Source: an uncultured Clostridium sp. (lineage in GTDB: Bacteria; Bacillota; Clostridia; Lachnospirales; Lachnospiraceae). Taken from it: a stretch of 21,097 nucleotides of DNA. Below are positions 8,046 through 15,795 of this stretch, piece by piece. The stretch's first letter is position 1; every line of letters begins with the position of its first letter. The stretch covers positions 1-21,097 of the forward strand of contig URUX01000022.1 of NCBI GenBank assembly GCA_900551135.1. The letters run 5' to 3'. The notes under the pieces were generated by a model that was not told the DNA's origin, searched no databases, and saw only the letters and a list, made by a program, of their open reading frames with translations. The translations under genes and the position numbers were made by a program.

Positions 8046-8708
8046 ATGAAAGAACAGATTTTAACAGAGTATCAGGCCGGAATGACGGTAGATCCGGCAA
8101 GAATTCAAACGGAACATCAGAAAGACGAGTTTTTCTTTGAGACAGAGATTGGAAATATGCTGTTTGAACGCATGAAGGGAAAATCCTTTAAAGAAGACTG
8201 TACCGTCCCCAGAGAGACTCTGCGCTATATCCGGGTGCTCCACTGGGGAAAAGAAGGAGCGACAGTAGGAGAAATGGTCTGCGATAAGAGTATCAGCCAG
8301 CCGCTTCTGAATATTTTCAGGGAATTATTTGATAAACAGTATCCAATCGAGAGAATGCAGCTGATTGATGATTTTGGCGCAGATGACGAGACCTCTATGG
8401 CAGCCAATAATTCCAGCTGTTTTAACTTCCGGAGAGTTCCGGGAAAGGAAAAACTGTCTCTTCACAGTCTGGGGATTGCAGTCGATATTAATCCATTGTA
8501 CAACCCTTATGTCAGAGTTAATCAGGAAGGAGAGACGCTGTGCTCTCCAGATGGAAGTGAGCCATATATGGACAGGAAAGCAGAGTTTCCATATAAAATA
8601 GAGGCAGGAGATGACTGCGTAAAAACGTTTGAAAAATACGGATTCCAATGGGGAGGCGACTGGACAACCTGTAAGGATTACCAGCATTTTTCTACAACCG
8701 GGGGCTGA
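8046..8708 (+). CDS. M15-family metallopeptidase (D-Ala-D-Ala carboxypeptidase / VanY-like)
   Basis: The product is 220 residues. The zinc-binding pattern of the M15 family is visible: HSLGIAVDINP gives H140 and D147, and DYQHF near the C-terminus gives H214. DDFGADDETSMAANNSS and YGFQWGGDW also match this family, which cleaves D-Ala or related cross-links in peptidoglycan. Unusually, no signal peptide or TM helix is present, and an in-frame stop at 7995-7997 rules out an upstream extension. The enzyme may therefore be cytoplasmic, released by lysis, or exported by another route. I chose ATG 8046 because GGGA lies at 8037-8040; ATG 8022 would add eight residues but has no ribosome binding site and sits about 15 bases from the predicted transcript start. 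The exact substrate is uncertain. It probably shares its transcript with the sugar kinase gene downstream. Confidence 0.85.
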   Translation: MKEQILTEYQAGMTVDPARIQTEHQKDEFFFETEIGNMLFERMKGKSFKEDCTVPRETLRYIRVLHWGKEGATVGEMVCDKSISQPLLNIFRELFDKQYPIERMQLIDDFGADDETSMAANNSSCFNFRRVPGKEKLSLHSLGIAVDINPLYNPYVRVNQEGETLCSPDGSEPYMDRKAEFPYKIEAGDDCVKTFEKYGFQWGGDWTTCKDYQHFSTTGG

Positions 8709-8771
8709 TGGTGCCAGCATTTTATGAATCGAATCTTACATTTAAGGAAGATAGAGAGAAGGAGGAGAAGC

Positions 8772-9767
8772 ATGTTTGACGTAGTAGCGTTAGGGGAGTT
8801 ATTAATTGATTTTACACAGAATGGCCTGAGCCAGCAGGGAAATGGCTTATTTGAAGCCAATCCGGGAGGAGCTCCCTGCAATGTCCTGGCAATGTTGACG
8901 AAATTGGGGAAAAAGACGGCTTTTATTGGAAAAGTTGGGGATGATTTTTTTGGAAGGATGTTAGCAGAGACCATCTGTGAGGTGGGAATTGACAATCGAA
9001 ATCTCCTGTTTGATGATAAAATCCATACAACGCTGGCATTGGTTCATACGTTTTCTGATGGAGACCGGGATTTTTCCTTTTACCGCAACCCTGGAGCAGA
9101 TATGATGCTTCAGAAAGAAGAAGTAGATATGGATTTGGTAAAGGATACAAGGGTGTTCCATTTTGGAACGTTGTCCATGACCGACGAGGGAGTTCGCGCC
9201 GCTACCATGGCAGCGGTTTTAGAAGCAAAACAGAATGGAGCGATTATAAGCTTTGATCCCAACCTGCGGCCTCCGCTGTGGGAAAGCCTGGACGATGCAA
9301 AGGAGCAGGTGCGCTGGGGTCTGGGTCAGTGCGATATTTTAAAAATTTCAGATAATGAAATTCAGTGGCTCACAGGAGAAGAAAGCTATACGAAAGGCGT
9401 AGAAAAGATTCGAAAAGAGTTTTCGATTCCTCTGATTCTGGTTTCCATGGGCAGAGACGGAAGCAGGGCTTATTATCAGAAAGAGCAGCAGGAAGGCGAA
9501 AAAGGAATTATCGTAGAGGTAAAACCGTTTATTCAGGAACATACCATTGAAACAACAGGAGCAGGCGATACGTTCTGTGCCTGCATATTAAATTATGTGC
9601 TGGAACACGGCCTGGATGATTTAAGTGTAGAGGGTCTGAAAGAGATGCTGACCTTTGCTAATGCGGCTGCTTCTCTGATTACTACCAGAAAAGGTGCGCT
9701 GCGGGTTATGCCGGAAAAAGAAGAGGTATTAGAACTGATAAAAGAACGGACAAATGAATCAGCATAA
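8772..9767 (+). CDS. PfkB-family carbohydrate kinase, probable fructokinase
   Basis: The 331-residue product is a full-length PfkB/ribokinase-family sugar kinase. N-terminal ALGELLIDF and GGAPCNVLAML form the sugar-binding part, and ETTGAGDTFCACIL carries the anion hole and catalytic base D266. FDPNLRPPLW and KISDNEIQWLTGEE are also standard family segments. The pattern best fits fructokinases (ATP + fructose to fructose 6-phosphate) but a related sugar such as a 2-keto-deoxy acid cannot be excluded. ATG 8772 was chosen for AGGAGG at 8760-8765, six bases upstream; in-frame ATG 8724 lacks a ribosome binding site and adds an Arg-rich stretch foreign to the family. The 63-base gap to the peptidase gene shows no terminator, so co-transcription is likely. 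No sugar transporter or hydrolase lies nearby to define the substrate. Confidence 0.9.
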   Translation: MFDVVALGELLIDFTQNGLSQQGNGLFEANPGGAPCNVLAMLTKLGKKTAFIGKVGDDFFGRMLAETICEVGIDNRNLLFDDKIHTTLALVHTFSDGDRDFSFYRNPGADMMLQKEEVDMDLVKDTRVFHFGTLSMTDEGVRAATMAAVLEAKQNGAIISFDPNLRPPLWESLDDAKEQVRWGLGQCDILKISDNEIQWLTGEESYTKGVEKIRKEFSIPLILVSMGRDGSRAYYQKEQQEGEKGIIVEVKPFIQEHTIETTGAGDTFCACILNYVLEHGLDDLSVEGLKEMLTFANAAASLITTRKGALRVMPEKEEVLELIKERTNESA

Positions 9768-9773
9768 TAAACG

Positions 9774-9797
9774 GAAGCGGCTCCAGAGAGCCGCTTC
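9774..9797. terminator. Bidirectional hairpin between convergent genes
   Basis: A perfect 10-bp GC-rich stem (GAAGCGGCTC with GAGCCGCTTC) closes a CAGA tetraloop. It lies 6 bases after the sugar kinase stop and 8 bases beyond the end of the opposing zinc-ribbon gene. T-rich sequence follows on both strands (GTTCTTT on +, GTTTATT on -), weak but usable, so it probably serves both transcripts. Confidence 0.75.
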
Positions 9798-9805
9798 GCT
9801 GTTCT

Positions 9806-10519
9806 TTAATCATACAGCTTCCCGTAAATTTCTTCGGAAAGAACGTCTACATAAGTCTGATCCGGAAGATCGTGGCTGGTGATTAAATAGTCCTGAATCA
9901 ATTCATAGCGTTTCAGACTTAGTTCTTCTGAAGATAAGGACTGGGCGTCTGTACCAATGACGTTGTCCAGATCAGCGCCAGTATAGGTGTCTAAAAACCA
10001 CTGAATAATGGACTGGGTTTTTTCTTTTTCCTTTGCAACTTCTGGAAGAAAGGCTTTTGCAGAATGAGTGGTCTTTCCTGCTACCACTAAGGAACCGGCG
10101 GCAATCAGGGTAAGAGCAGCTTTTGCGACAATCGGAAGGGGAAGGACGTTCAGCCAGCAAAGGACTGCTCCGGCTGCCGTAATGCCGCCTACCAGATAAA
10201 AGGCAGAAGCAGAAGACTTCATATCTTCATATTTTTGGGCAGCATCCACATAAACACCAGGATGGACATACGATTTTTTCGCCAGTTCTTCCGGTTTTCT
10301 TCCGGTTTCTTCATCCTGCTGGGAAGCATCTGCCGCTTCTTCCTCCATCATGGCCTGCACAGCCGCCAGTCTGGCTGCTTCTTCTGCCATTTGCTTTTCA
10401 TCAGATTCTTTTTTGGCAGCTTTGTAAGCCTCTTCGGATTCATATAATGGGCCGCCGCAGTCTGTGCATACAGTGATGCCCTGGACAAATTCCATATCGC
10501 ATTTTGGACAGTAAGGCAT
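9806..10519 (-). CDS. Zinc-ribbon membrane protein of unknown function
   Basis: The 237-residue product begins with a zinc ribbon: C4-x2-C7 and C18-x2-C21. Residues about 24-70 are Ala/Glu/Lys-rich and probably helical or coiled coil. Two hydrophobic segments at about 105-124 and 127-147 form a likely helical hairpin in the membrane. The C-terminal 90 residues are soluble and acidic, with no motif I recognise. Both ends should be cytoplasmic, as a zinc ribbon would need. The start has AAAGGAG (10528-10534 on the + strand) 8 bases upstream. It is a single-gene unit with its own promoter and convergent to the sugar kinase gene. Similar DUF-type zinc-ribbon proteins occur widely in Firmicutes; a role as a sensor or scaffold is only a guess. 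Confidence 0.85.
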   Translation of the reverse strand: MPYCPKCDMEFVQGITVCTDCGGPLYESEEAYKAAKKESDEKQMAEEAARLAAVQAMMEEEAADASQQDEETGRKPEELAKKSYVHPGVYVDAAQKYEDMKSSASAFYLVGGITAAGAVLCWLNVLPLPIVAKAALTLIAAGSLVVAGKTTHSAKAFLPEVAKEKEKTQSIIQWFLDTYTGADLDNVIGTDAQSLSSEELSLKRYELIQDYLITSHDLPDQTYVDVLSEEIYGKLYD

Positions 10520-10554
10520 AGTTGATTCTCCTTTAATACGTAATTATTATTTTT

Positions 10555-10583
10555 ATTATAAAGGAGATTGTAAATTTCGTCCA
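10555..10583 (-). promoter_or_regulatory. Promoter of the zinc-ribbon protein gene
   Basis: On the - strand, TGGACG (10578-10583) is followed by a 17-base spacer and a perfect TATAAT (10555-10560). The AT-rich leader then runs about 30 bases to the ribosome binding site and start. Confidence 0.65.
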
Positions 10584-10664
10584 GCAGGGATTTGACAGAT
10601 GGATTAGGATTTCTGCAAGTTATTTACAACAGGGGGGAATCTGTATGCTTCGTATGCGGGAAAA

Positions 10665-10700
10665 TTGGGACTGTTCGGTTTTAAAATTCTATGATAAAAT
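10665..10700 (+). promoter_or_regulatory. Possible promoter of the ABC-degV-kinase-holA-comEC operon
   Basis: TTGGGA at 10665-10670 and TATGAT at 10690-10695 are separated by 19 bases; TAAAAT at 10695-10700 is an overlapping -10 alternative. Both lie 31-42 bases before the ABC transporter start, in the only gap upstream of the six-gene run. The spacing is longer than ideal, so the call is tentative. Confidence 0.4.
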
Positions 10701-10731
10701 ATAGATACTTATAGCATCAAAGAGGAGAGTT

Positions 10732-12480
10732 ATGAAAACAAGCAAGCTTTTAAAACGTTTTGTTCCGTATTATCGAAAATATGTAGGGATTCTGGCGATG
10801 GATCTGTTCTGCGCATCTCTGACTACAGTGTGCGAGATGGTATTTCCGCTGATTCTTCGCTATATTACCAATGAAGGAATGAGGGATCTGGCATCCCTGA
10901 CAGTGGGAGTGGTTGGAAAAGCCGCTTTGCTTTATCTGGTTTTAAGGATTATTGACGGCCTGGCGTATTTTTATATGGCTTACAGCGGTCATATTATGGG
11001 TGCAAAGATTGAAACGGATATGAGAGGCGATGCGTTCTGCCATCTGCAGAAACTGTCAGACAGTTATTACAGCAATACCAAAGTAGGACAGATTATGTCC
11101 CGTATTACCAGCGACTTATTTGATATTACCGAATTTTCCCACCACTGTCCGGAAGAATTTTTTATTGCTTTTGTAAAGATTGTGGTGTCTTTTCTGATTC
11201 TGTCCCGGATTAACCTTCTGCTGACAGTAATTATTTTTATGTTTATCCCGGTTATGACCGTGTCCTGTACCTATTTCAATCTGCGGGTCCGTAAGGCATT
11301 TAAACAGCAGAGGGTTCATGTAGGAGAACTGAATGCCAGAATTGAAGACAGTTTATTAGGAAACCGGGTTGTGCGGGCATTTGCCAATGAAGATGTGGAG
11401 ATTGAAAAGTTCCAGAAAGATAATCTGAACTTTTTGGATATTAAAAAGACCACGTACTTTTATATGGCTTCGTTCCAGGATACGGTTCGTATCTTTGACG
11501 GCATTATGTATCTGGTGGTAATACTGGCAGGCGGTATTTTTATGGTAAAGGGACTGATTGCTCCAGGCGATTTAGTGGCGTATACGTTGTATGTCAGCAC
11601 TCTTCTGGCAACCATTCGCCGGATTATTGAGTTTGCAGAGCAGTTCCAGAGAGGGATTACCGGAGTGGAACGGTTTGTGGAAATTATGGATGCAGAGATT
11701 GACATTTTTGATGAAGAGGGCGCAAAACCGCTGGAACATGTACAGGGTGAGATTCGTTTTGACCATGTCAGTTTCGAGTATCCGGATGATCACAATAAAG
11801 TGCTGGATGACATTAAACTTACGATCAAAAAAGGAGAGAAAGTGGCTCTGGTAGGTCCGTCTGGAGGCGGAAAGACGACACTTTGCAATTTGATTCCGCG
11901 GTTTTATGATACGACAGACGGAACCATTTCCATCGACGGCCAGGACATCCGTCAGGTGACGTTAAAGAGTCTCCGCTCCAGTATCGGTGTGGTTCAGCAG
12001 GATGTATACCTGTTCTCTGGTACGGTAGCTGAAAATATTGCTTACGGAAAGCCGGGAGCAGGCAGAGAAGAAGTTATGGAAGCTGCGAAAATGGCAGGAG
12101 CCCATGAATTTATTATGGGGTTAAAAGACGGCTACGATACCTATGTAGGTGAGAGAGGCGTGAAACTGTCAGGCGGACAAAAACAGAGAATCAGTATTGC
12201 GCGGGTATTTTTAAAGAATCCGTCGATTTTGATTCTGGATGAAGCGACTTCCGCTCTGGATAATGAAAGTGAGCACCTGGTATCCAGGTCTCTGGATAAG
12301 CTGGCAGAGGGAAGGACGACCCTTACGATAGCCCACAGGCTTTCAACCATCCGCAATGCGGACCGGATTCTGGTATTGTCCGGCAACCATATTGTAGAAG
12401 AAGGCAGTCATGAACAGTTAATGGAGCAGCAGGGAATGTATTACCAGCTTTATACATCAGCAAATGGAATAAATGGATAA
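10732..12480 (+). CDS. ABC transporter, fused permease and ATPase (type I exporter half)
   Basis: The 582-residue product has an N-terminal six-helix transmembrane domain (about 15-310) and a C-terminal ATPase. The ATPase has Walker A GPSGGGKT at 375-382, signature LSGGQ at 479-483, Walker B ILILDE with D503 and E504, and the H-loop at H535, all intact, so it should hydrolyse ATP. The size and layout match MsbA/BmrA-like half-transporters that act as dimers to export lipids, drugs or peptides. No second half-transporter is adjacent, so a homodimer is likely. The substrate is not readable from sequence. ATG 10732 has an AGAGGAGAG box at 10721-10729. Sixteen bases separate it from degV, with no terminator between, so they are probably co-transcribed. 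Confidence 0.93.
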   Translation: MKTSKLLKRFVPYYRKYVGILAMDLFCASLTTVCEMVFPLILRYITNEGMRDLASLTVGVVGKAALLYLVLRIIDGLAYFYMAYSGHIMGAKIETDMRGDAFCHLQKLSDSYYSNTKVGQIMSRITSDLFDITEFSHHCPEEFFIAFVKIVVSFLILSRINLLLTVIIFMFIPVMTVSCTYFNLRVRKAFKQQRVHVGELNARIEDSLLGNRVVRAFANEDVEIEKFQKDNLNFLDIKKTTYFYMASFQDTVRIFDGIMYLVVILAGGIFMVKGLIAPGDLVAYTLYVSTLLATIRRIIEFAEQFQRGITGVERFVEIMDAEIDIFDEEGAKPLEHVQGEIRFDHVSFEYPDDHNKVLDDIKLTIKKGEKVALVGPSGGGKTTLCNLIPRFYDTTDGTISIDGQDIRQVTLKSLRSSIGVVQQDVYLFSGTVAENIAYGKPGAGREEVMEAAKMAGAHEFIMGLKDGYDTYVGERGVKLSGGQKQRISIARVFLKNPSILILDEATSALDNESEHLVSRSLDKLAEGRTTLTIAHRLSTIRNADRILVLSGNHIVEEGSHEQLMEQQGMYYQLYTSANGING

Positions 12481-12496
12481 TAAGGAGAGAAAAACT

Positions 12497-13360
12497 ATGA
12501 AAATAGCAATTGTTACGGACAGCAACAGCGGTATTACCCAGGCTCAGGCAAAGGAATTGGGAGTCTACGTCCTTCCTATGCCATTTATGATTAATGACGA
12601 GACATATTTTGAAGATATTACCCTGACTCAGGAGCAGTTTTACGAGGAACTGAAAAAAGATGCCAGTATTTCAACCTCCCAGCCGTCTCCGGAATCAGTA
12701 ATGAATCTGTGGGAAGACCTGTTAAACGAGTATGATGAGATTGTGCATATTCCTATGTCCAGTTCACTTTCCGGCTCCTGCCAGACTGCTATGATGCTGG
12801 CTGATGAATACGATGGAAAGGTTCATGTGGTAGATAACCAGAGGATTTCTGTTACCCAGCGCCAGTCTGTGTTAGATGCATTCGAGATGGCGGAAAAAGG
12901 ATATACAGGGGCAGAGATTAAGAAAAAACTGGAGGATACCAAGGGAGACAGCATTATTTTTATTACCGTGGACACGCTGAAATATTTGAAAAAGGGCGGC
13001 AGAATTACTCCTGCAGCAGCAGCCCTGGGCACCCTTCTCCGCATTAAGCCGGTACTGATTATTGAAGGCGGTAAACTGGATGCGTTTTCCAAGGCCAGAA
13101 CGGTCAAACAGGCCAAGTCCACCATGCTGTCTGCTTTAGCCAAAGAACTGGATGTGCGTCTGGGAGATAAAGATGCAAAGCAGACGTATCTGCAGATTGC
13201 CCATACGGAAAACCAGGAACTGGCAGAAGAACTGAAGAAGGATCTGGAAGAACTGTATCCTGGAGCACCGATTTATACGGCTCCGCTGTCTTTAAGCGTT
13301 GCCTGCCACATTGGACCAGGAGCATTTGCAGTTGCCGCTACCAGAAAGCTGGATATTTAA
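12497..13360 (+). CDS. DegV family fatty-acid-binding protein
   Basis: The 287-residue product is a full-length DegV (EDD-fold) protein. N-terminal AIVTDSNSG (D8, S9), then TSQPS at 60-64 and SSSLSG at 88-93, are the family's ligand-contact segments, and KYLKKGGRI followed by LLRIKPVL continues the pattern. In Staphylococcus, DegV proteins (FakB) bind fatty acids and present them to the FakA kinase for phosphorylation into phospholipid synthesis; no FakA-like DAK2 gene is in this window, so this may be one of several paralogues. ATG 12497 was chosen for AAGGAGA at 12482-12488; an in-frame ATG at 12473 lies inside the ABC gene end. Placement between an exporter and a sensor kinase suggests an envelope-lipid setting, as inference. 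Confidence 0.92.
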   Translation: MKIAIVTDSNSGITQAQAKELGVYVLPMPFMINDETYFEDITLTQEQFYEELKKDASISTSQPSPESVMNLWEDLLNEYDEIVHIPMSSSLSGSCQTAMMLADEYDGKVHVVDNQRISVTQRQSVLDAFEMAEKGYTGAEIKKKLEDTKGDSIIFITVDTLKYLKKGGRITPAAAALGTLLRIKPVLIIEGGKLDAFSKARTVKQAKSTMLSALAKELDVRLGDKDAKQTYLQIAHTENQELAEELKKDLEELYPGAPIYTAPLSLSVACHIGPGAFAVAATRKLDI

Positions 13361-13384
13361 ACTGGATAAGCGAAAGGGGCAGCG

Positions 13385-14833
13385 ATGATTGGTTGGATAA
13401 AAAAACAGCAAAAGTCCTGGCCGCCTGCCTTCAGCATAGCTGTACCGTTAGTGCTGCTGATTCTGGCAGTAGGGGTTTTTCCCATACTGCTGCAGGGAAG
13501 CTTCCTGTCTGGTACGGTGCGGCAGAGCCAGATTGACAACCGGCGGAGCGAAGTGCTGAACCAATGCAAGATCATAAGCAATAAGATGACCAGAGCCGGA
13601 TACTTTATGCCAGAATATAAAGATACCGGATTAAATATGGAACTGACAATTACGGCCGATATTTATAATGGCCGTATTGTCATTGTGGATAAAAGTTACC
13701 GGATTGTCCGGGACACGTTTGGCCTTGCAGAGGGACGGCTGAATATTGCAGAAGAAATTATCCTGTGTTTTCAGGGGGAAATCAGCAATATTTATAACGA
13801 AGACAAGAATTATTTCGTTCAGACAATTCCCATATACCATGATATGTCGGAAAAGAAGATTGACGGGGTAATGGTGGTTACGGCTTCCACAGAAAATCTG
13901 AATTCTGTAAAAGATTCGGTGAAAGAGCAGTCACGGTTTTTTGATTTAATTGCGATTTTGGTGCTGGCAGTTACCGCCATTGTTTTAGTCAGGTTCCTTT
14001 TGCATCCGTTCCATGAATTGATACGGATGCTGGAAAAAGCGGCAGAGGGAGATCTGGATACGGAGATAGAAGAAACAACTTATCTGGAGACGAAGAAAAT
14101 ATCCAGTGCAGTCAGCCAGACCATACGAAAGCTGAAAGCCCTGGATAAATCCAGACAGGAGTTTGTGTCCAATGTTTCCCATGAACTGAAAACCCCGATT
14201 ACTTCAATACGGGTGCTGGCCGATTCTCTTATGAATATGGAAAACGTACCAGTGGAACTGTATCAGGAGTTTATGCAGGATATTTCAGATGAAATTGACA
14301 GGGAAAGCAAAATTATAGATGATCTGCTGTCCCTGGTTAAGATGAACAAATCGGCGGCAGCGATGAATATTGCCCAGGTCAGTATAAATGACCTGCTGGG
14401 ACTGATCTTAAAGAGACTTCGTCCGATTGCCCGGAAACGCAATATTGAACTGATTTTAGAAAGTATCCGGGAGGTTACGGCTGAGGTTGACGAGGTAAAG
14501 CTGTCTCTGGCCCTTAACAATCTGGTGGAAAATGCGATAAAATATAACATAGAAGACGGCTGGGTCAGAGTGACTCTGGATGCAGATCACAAGTACTTCT
14601 ATATAAAGGTTTCCGATTCCGGAATCGGGATTCCGGAAGAATTTCAGGAGCAGATTTTTGAACGGTTTTACCGGGTAGATAAGGCCAGATCCAGAGAAAC
14701 CGGAGGAACGGGACTGGGTCTTGCCATTACGAAAAATGTTATCTTAATGCATCAGGGAATCATCAAAGTAGAAAGCAAAGAAGGGGAAGGAACTACGTTT
14801 TCTGTCAGGATTCCTCTGACTTACATCAAGTGA
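13385..14833 (+). CDS. Sensor histidine kinase, membrane-bound, no adjacent response regulator
   Basis: The 482-residue product has TM1 at about 17-37, an extracytoplasmic sensor region of about 145 residues, TM2 at about 185-206, a HAMP-like linker (about 207-255), and a HisKA domain with SNVSHELKTPITS, where H266 is the phosphorylated histidine. The ATPase domain shows the N-box NNLVENAIKYN (N383), DSGIGIP (D411), the F-box FERFYRVDK and GGTGLGLAI. All key residues are present, so it should be active. ATG 13385 has AAAGGGG at 13373-13379. Neither the gene upstream (degV) nor downstream (GerMN lipoprotein) encodes a receiver domain, so its partner must lie elsewhere. The signal is unknown; the lipoprotein 16 bases downstream is a candidate modulator. 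Confidence 0.93.
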   Translation: MIGWIKKQQKSWPPAFSIAVPLVLLILAVGVFPILLQGSFLSGTVRQSQIDNRRSEVLNQCKIISNKMTRAGYFMPEYKDTGLNMELTITADIYNGRIVIVDKSYRIVRDTFGLAEGRLNIAEEIILCFQGEISNIYNEDKNYFVQTIPIYHDMSEKKIDGVMVVTASTENLNSVKDSVKEQSRFFDLIAILVLAVTAIVLVRFLLHPFHELIRMLEKAAEGDLDTEIEETTYLETKKISSAVSQTIRKLKALDKSRQEFVSNVSHELKTPITSIRVLADSLMNMENVPVELYQEFMQDISDEIDRESKIIDDLLSLVKMNKSAAAMNIAQVSINDLLGLILKRLRPIARKRNIELILESIREVTAEVDEVKLSLALNNLVENAIKYNIEDGWVRVTLDADHKYFYIKVSDSGIGIPEEFQEQIFERFYRVDKARSRETGGTGLGLAITKNVILMHQGIIKVESKEGEGTTFSVRIPLTYIK

Positions 14834-14849
14834 AAGGCGGGAGAAGCGC

Positions 14850-15782
14850 ATGAAAAAGATATGGCCCATAATTGTCTGCATGACCCTTCTGCTTTTGCTG
14901 GGAGGATGTAAGGACAGACAGGACATGGAGACACTGGAGGATGGAATTTATCAAATCTACTACCTCAATACTGCCGGAACCAGGCTGATTCCCAGGGAAT
15001 ATCAGCCTCAGGCAGGGGAAGATGACAAAGGAGCCCTGATTGAAGAATTAATGGCACAGTTTGGACAGGTGCCGGCAGATTTTGACGGTCAGACAGCCCT
15101 GGGGGATAAGACAGAACTGCAGCGCTATGTGCTGGATGGCACTGTGCTGTATTTATACTTTAATCCCAATTATATGCTGATGAATCCGGCCAGGGAAATT
15201 TTGTGCCGGGCAGCGTTGACAAAGGTATTCACCCAGATTCCGGGGATTGACTATATTAACATCAACAGCGGAGAACAGCCAATCATGGATGCCAGGGGAA
15301 ATCCGGTGGGCATGATGTGTGCGGCAGATTTTGTAGAGAGCATCAGTGACGTTAATTCATTTGAAGAATCGGAATTAACCCTGTATTTTGCAGATGAAAG
15401 CGGTGAGATGTTAAAAGCAGAGAGGCGTCAGGTGATTCACAGTATTAATACGTCGTTAGAGCGTCTGGTAGTAGAGGAGTTAATAGCCGGACCAGCGGAA
15501 GAGGGACTGTTTCCTGCCTTGCCGCCAGAGACCCGGATTTTAAATATTTCGGTGACAGACAACATTTGTTATGTAAATTTTGATGACGGATTTTTAAAAA
15601 ATACCTTTAGCGTAAAAGAATATATTCCGGTATATTCGATTGTCAACAGCCTGGTGGAGAATACAGGGGTAAACCGGGTTCAGATTTCTGTCAACGGCTC
15701 CAATGACGGCCTGTTAAAAGAGGTATTTCCTTTAAATCAGATGTTTGAACAGAATCTGGACTGTATTGTGACAGAAGAGTAG
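14850..15782 (+). CDS. Lipoprotein with two GerMN domains
   Basis: The 310-residue product has a lipoprotein signal: a basic start, a run of leucines and LGGC with C20 as the lipidated residue. Two copies of a GerMN-like domain follow, at about 35-165 (LYFNPNYMLMNPAREILCR, then DYININSGEQP) and about 175-305 (LVVEELIAGPAEEGLFPALP, then CYVNFDDGF and VQISVNG). It should sit on the outer face of the membrane. Bacillus GerM, a sporulation lipoprotein, has this same tandem arrangement. Actinobacterial LpqB, another GerMN lipoprotein, is encoded beside the histidine kinase MtrB and modulates it. Here the gene follows a histidine kinase by 16 bases (GGGAG at 14839-14843), which favours a kinase-partner role, but a GerM-like sporulation role remains open. 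Confidence 0.85.
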   Translation: MKKIWPIIVCMTLLLLLGGCKDRQDMETLEDGIYQIYYLNTAGTRLIPREYQPQAGEDDKGALIEELMAQFGQVPADFDGQTALGDKTELQRYVLDGTVLYLYFNPNYMLMNPAREILCRAALTKVFTQIPGIDYININSGEQPIMDARGNPVGMMCAADFVESISDVNSFEESELTLYFADESGEMLKAERRQVIHSINTSLERLVVEELIAGPAEEGLFPALPPETRILNISVTDNICYVNFDDGFLKNTFSVKEYIPVYSIVNSLVENTGVNRVQISVNGSNDGLLKEVFPLNQMFEQNLDCIVTEE

Positions 15783-15795
15783 CAGGGAGGCAAAT

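Noticed and set aside
8708..8782. A short frame of about 23 codons starting at an ATG that overlaps the M15 stop codon (TGATG) and running into the sugar kinase start
   Set aside because: It has no ribosome binding site and its charged peptide is explained by the purine-rich ribosome binding region of the kinase gene.
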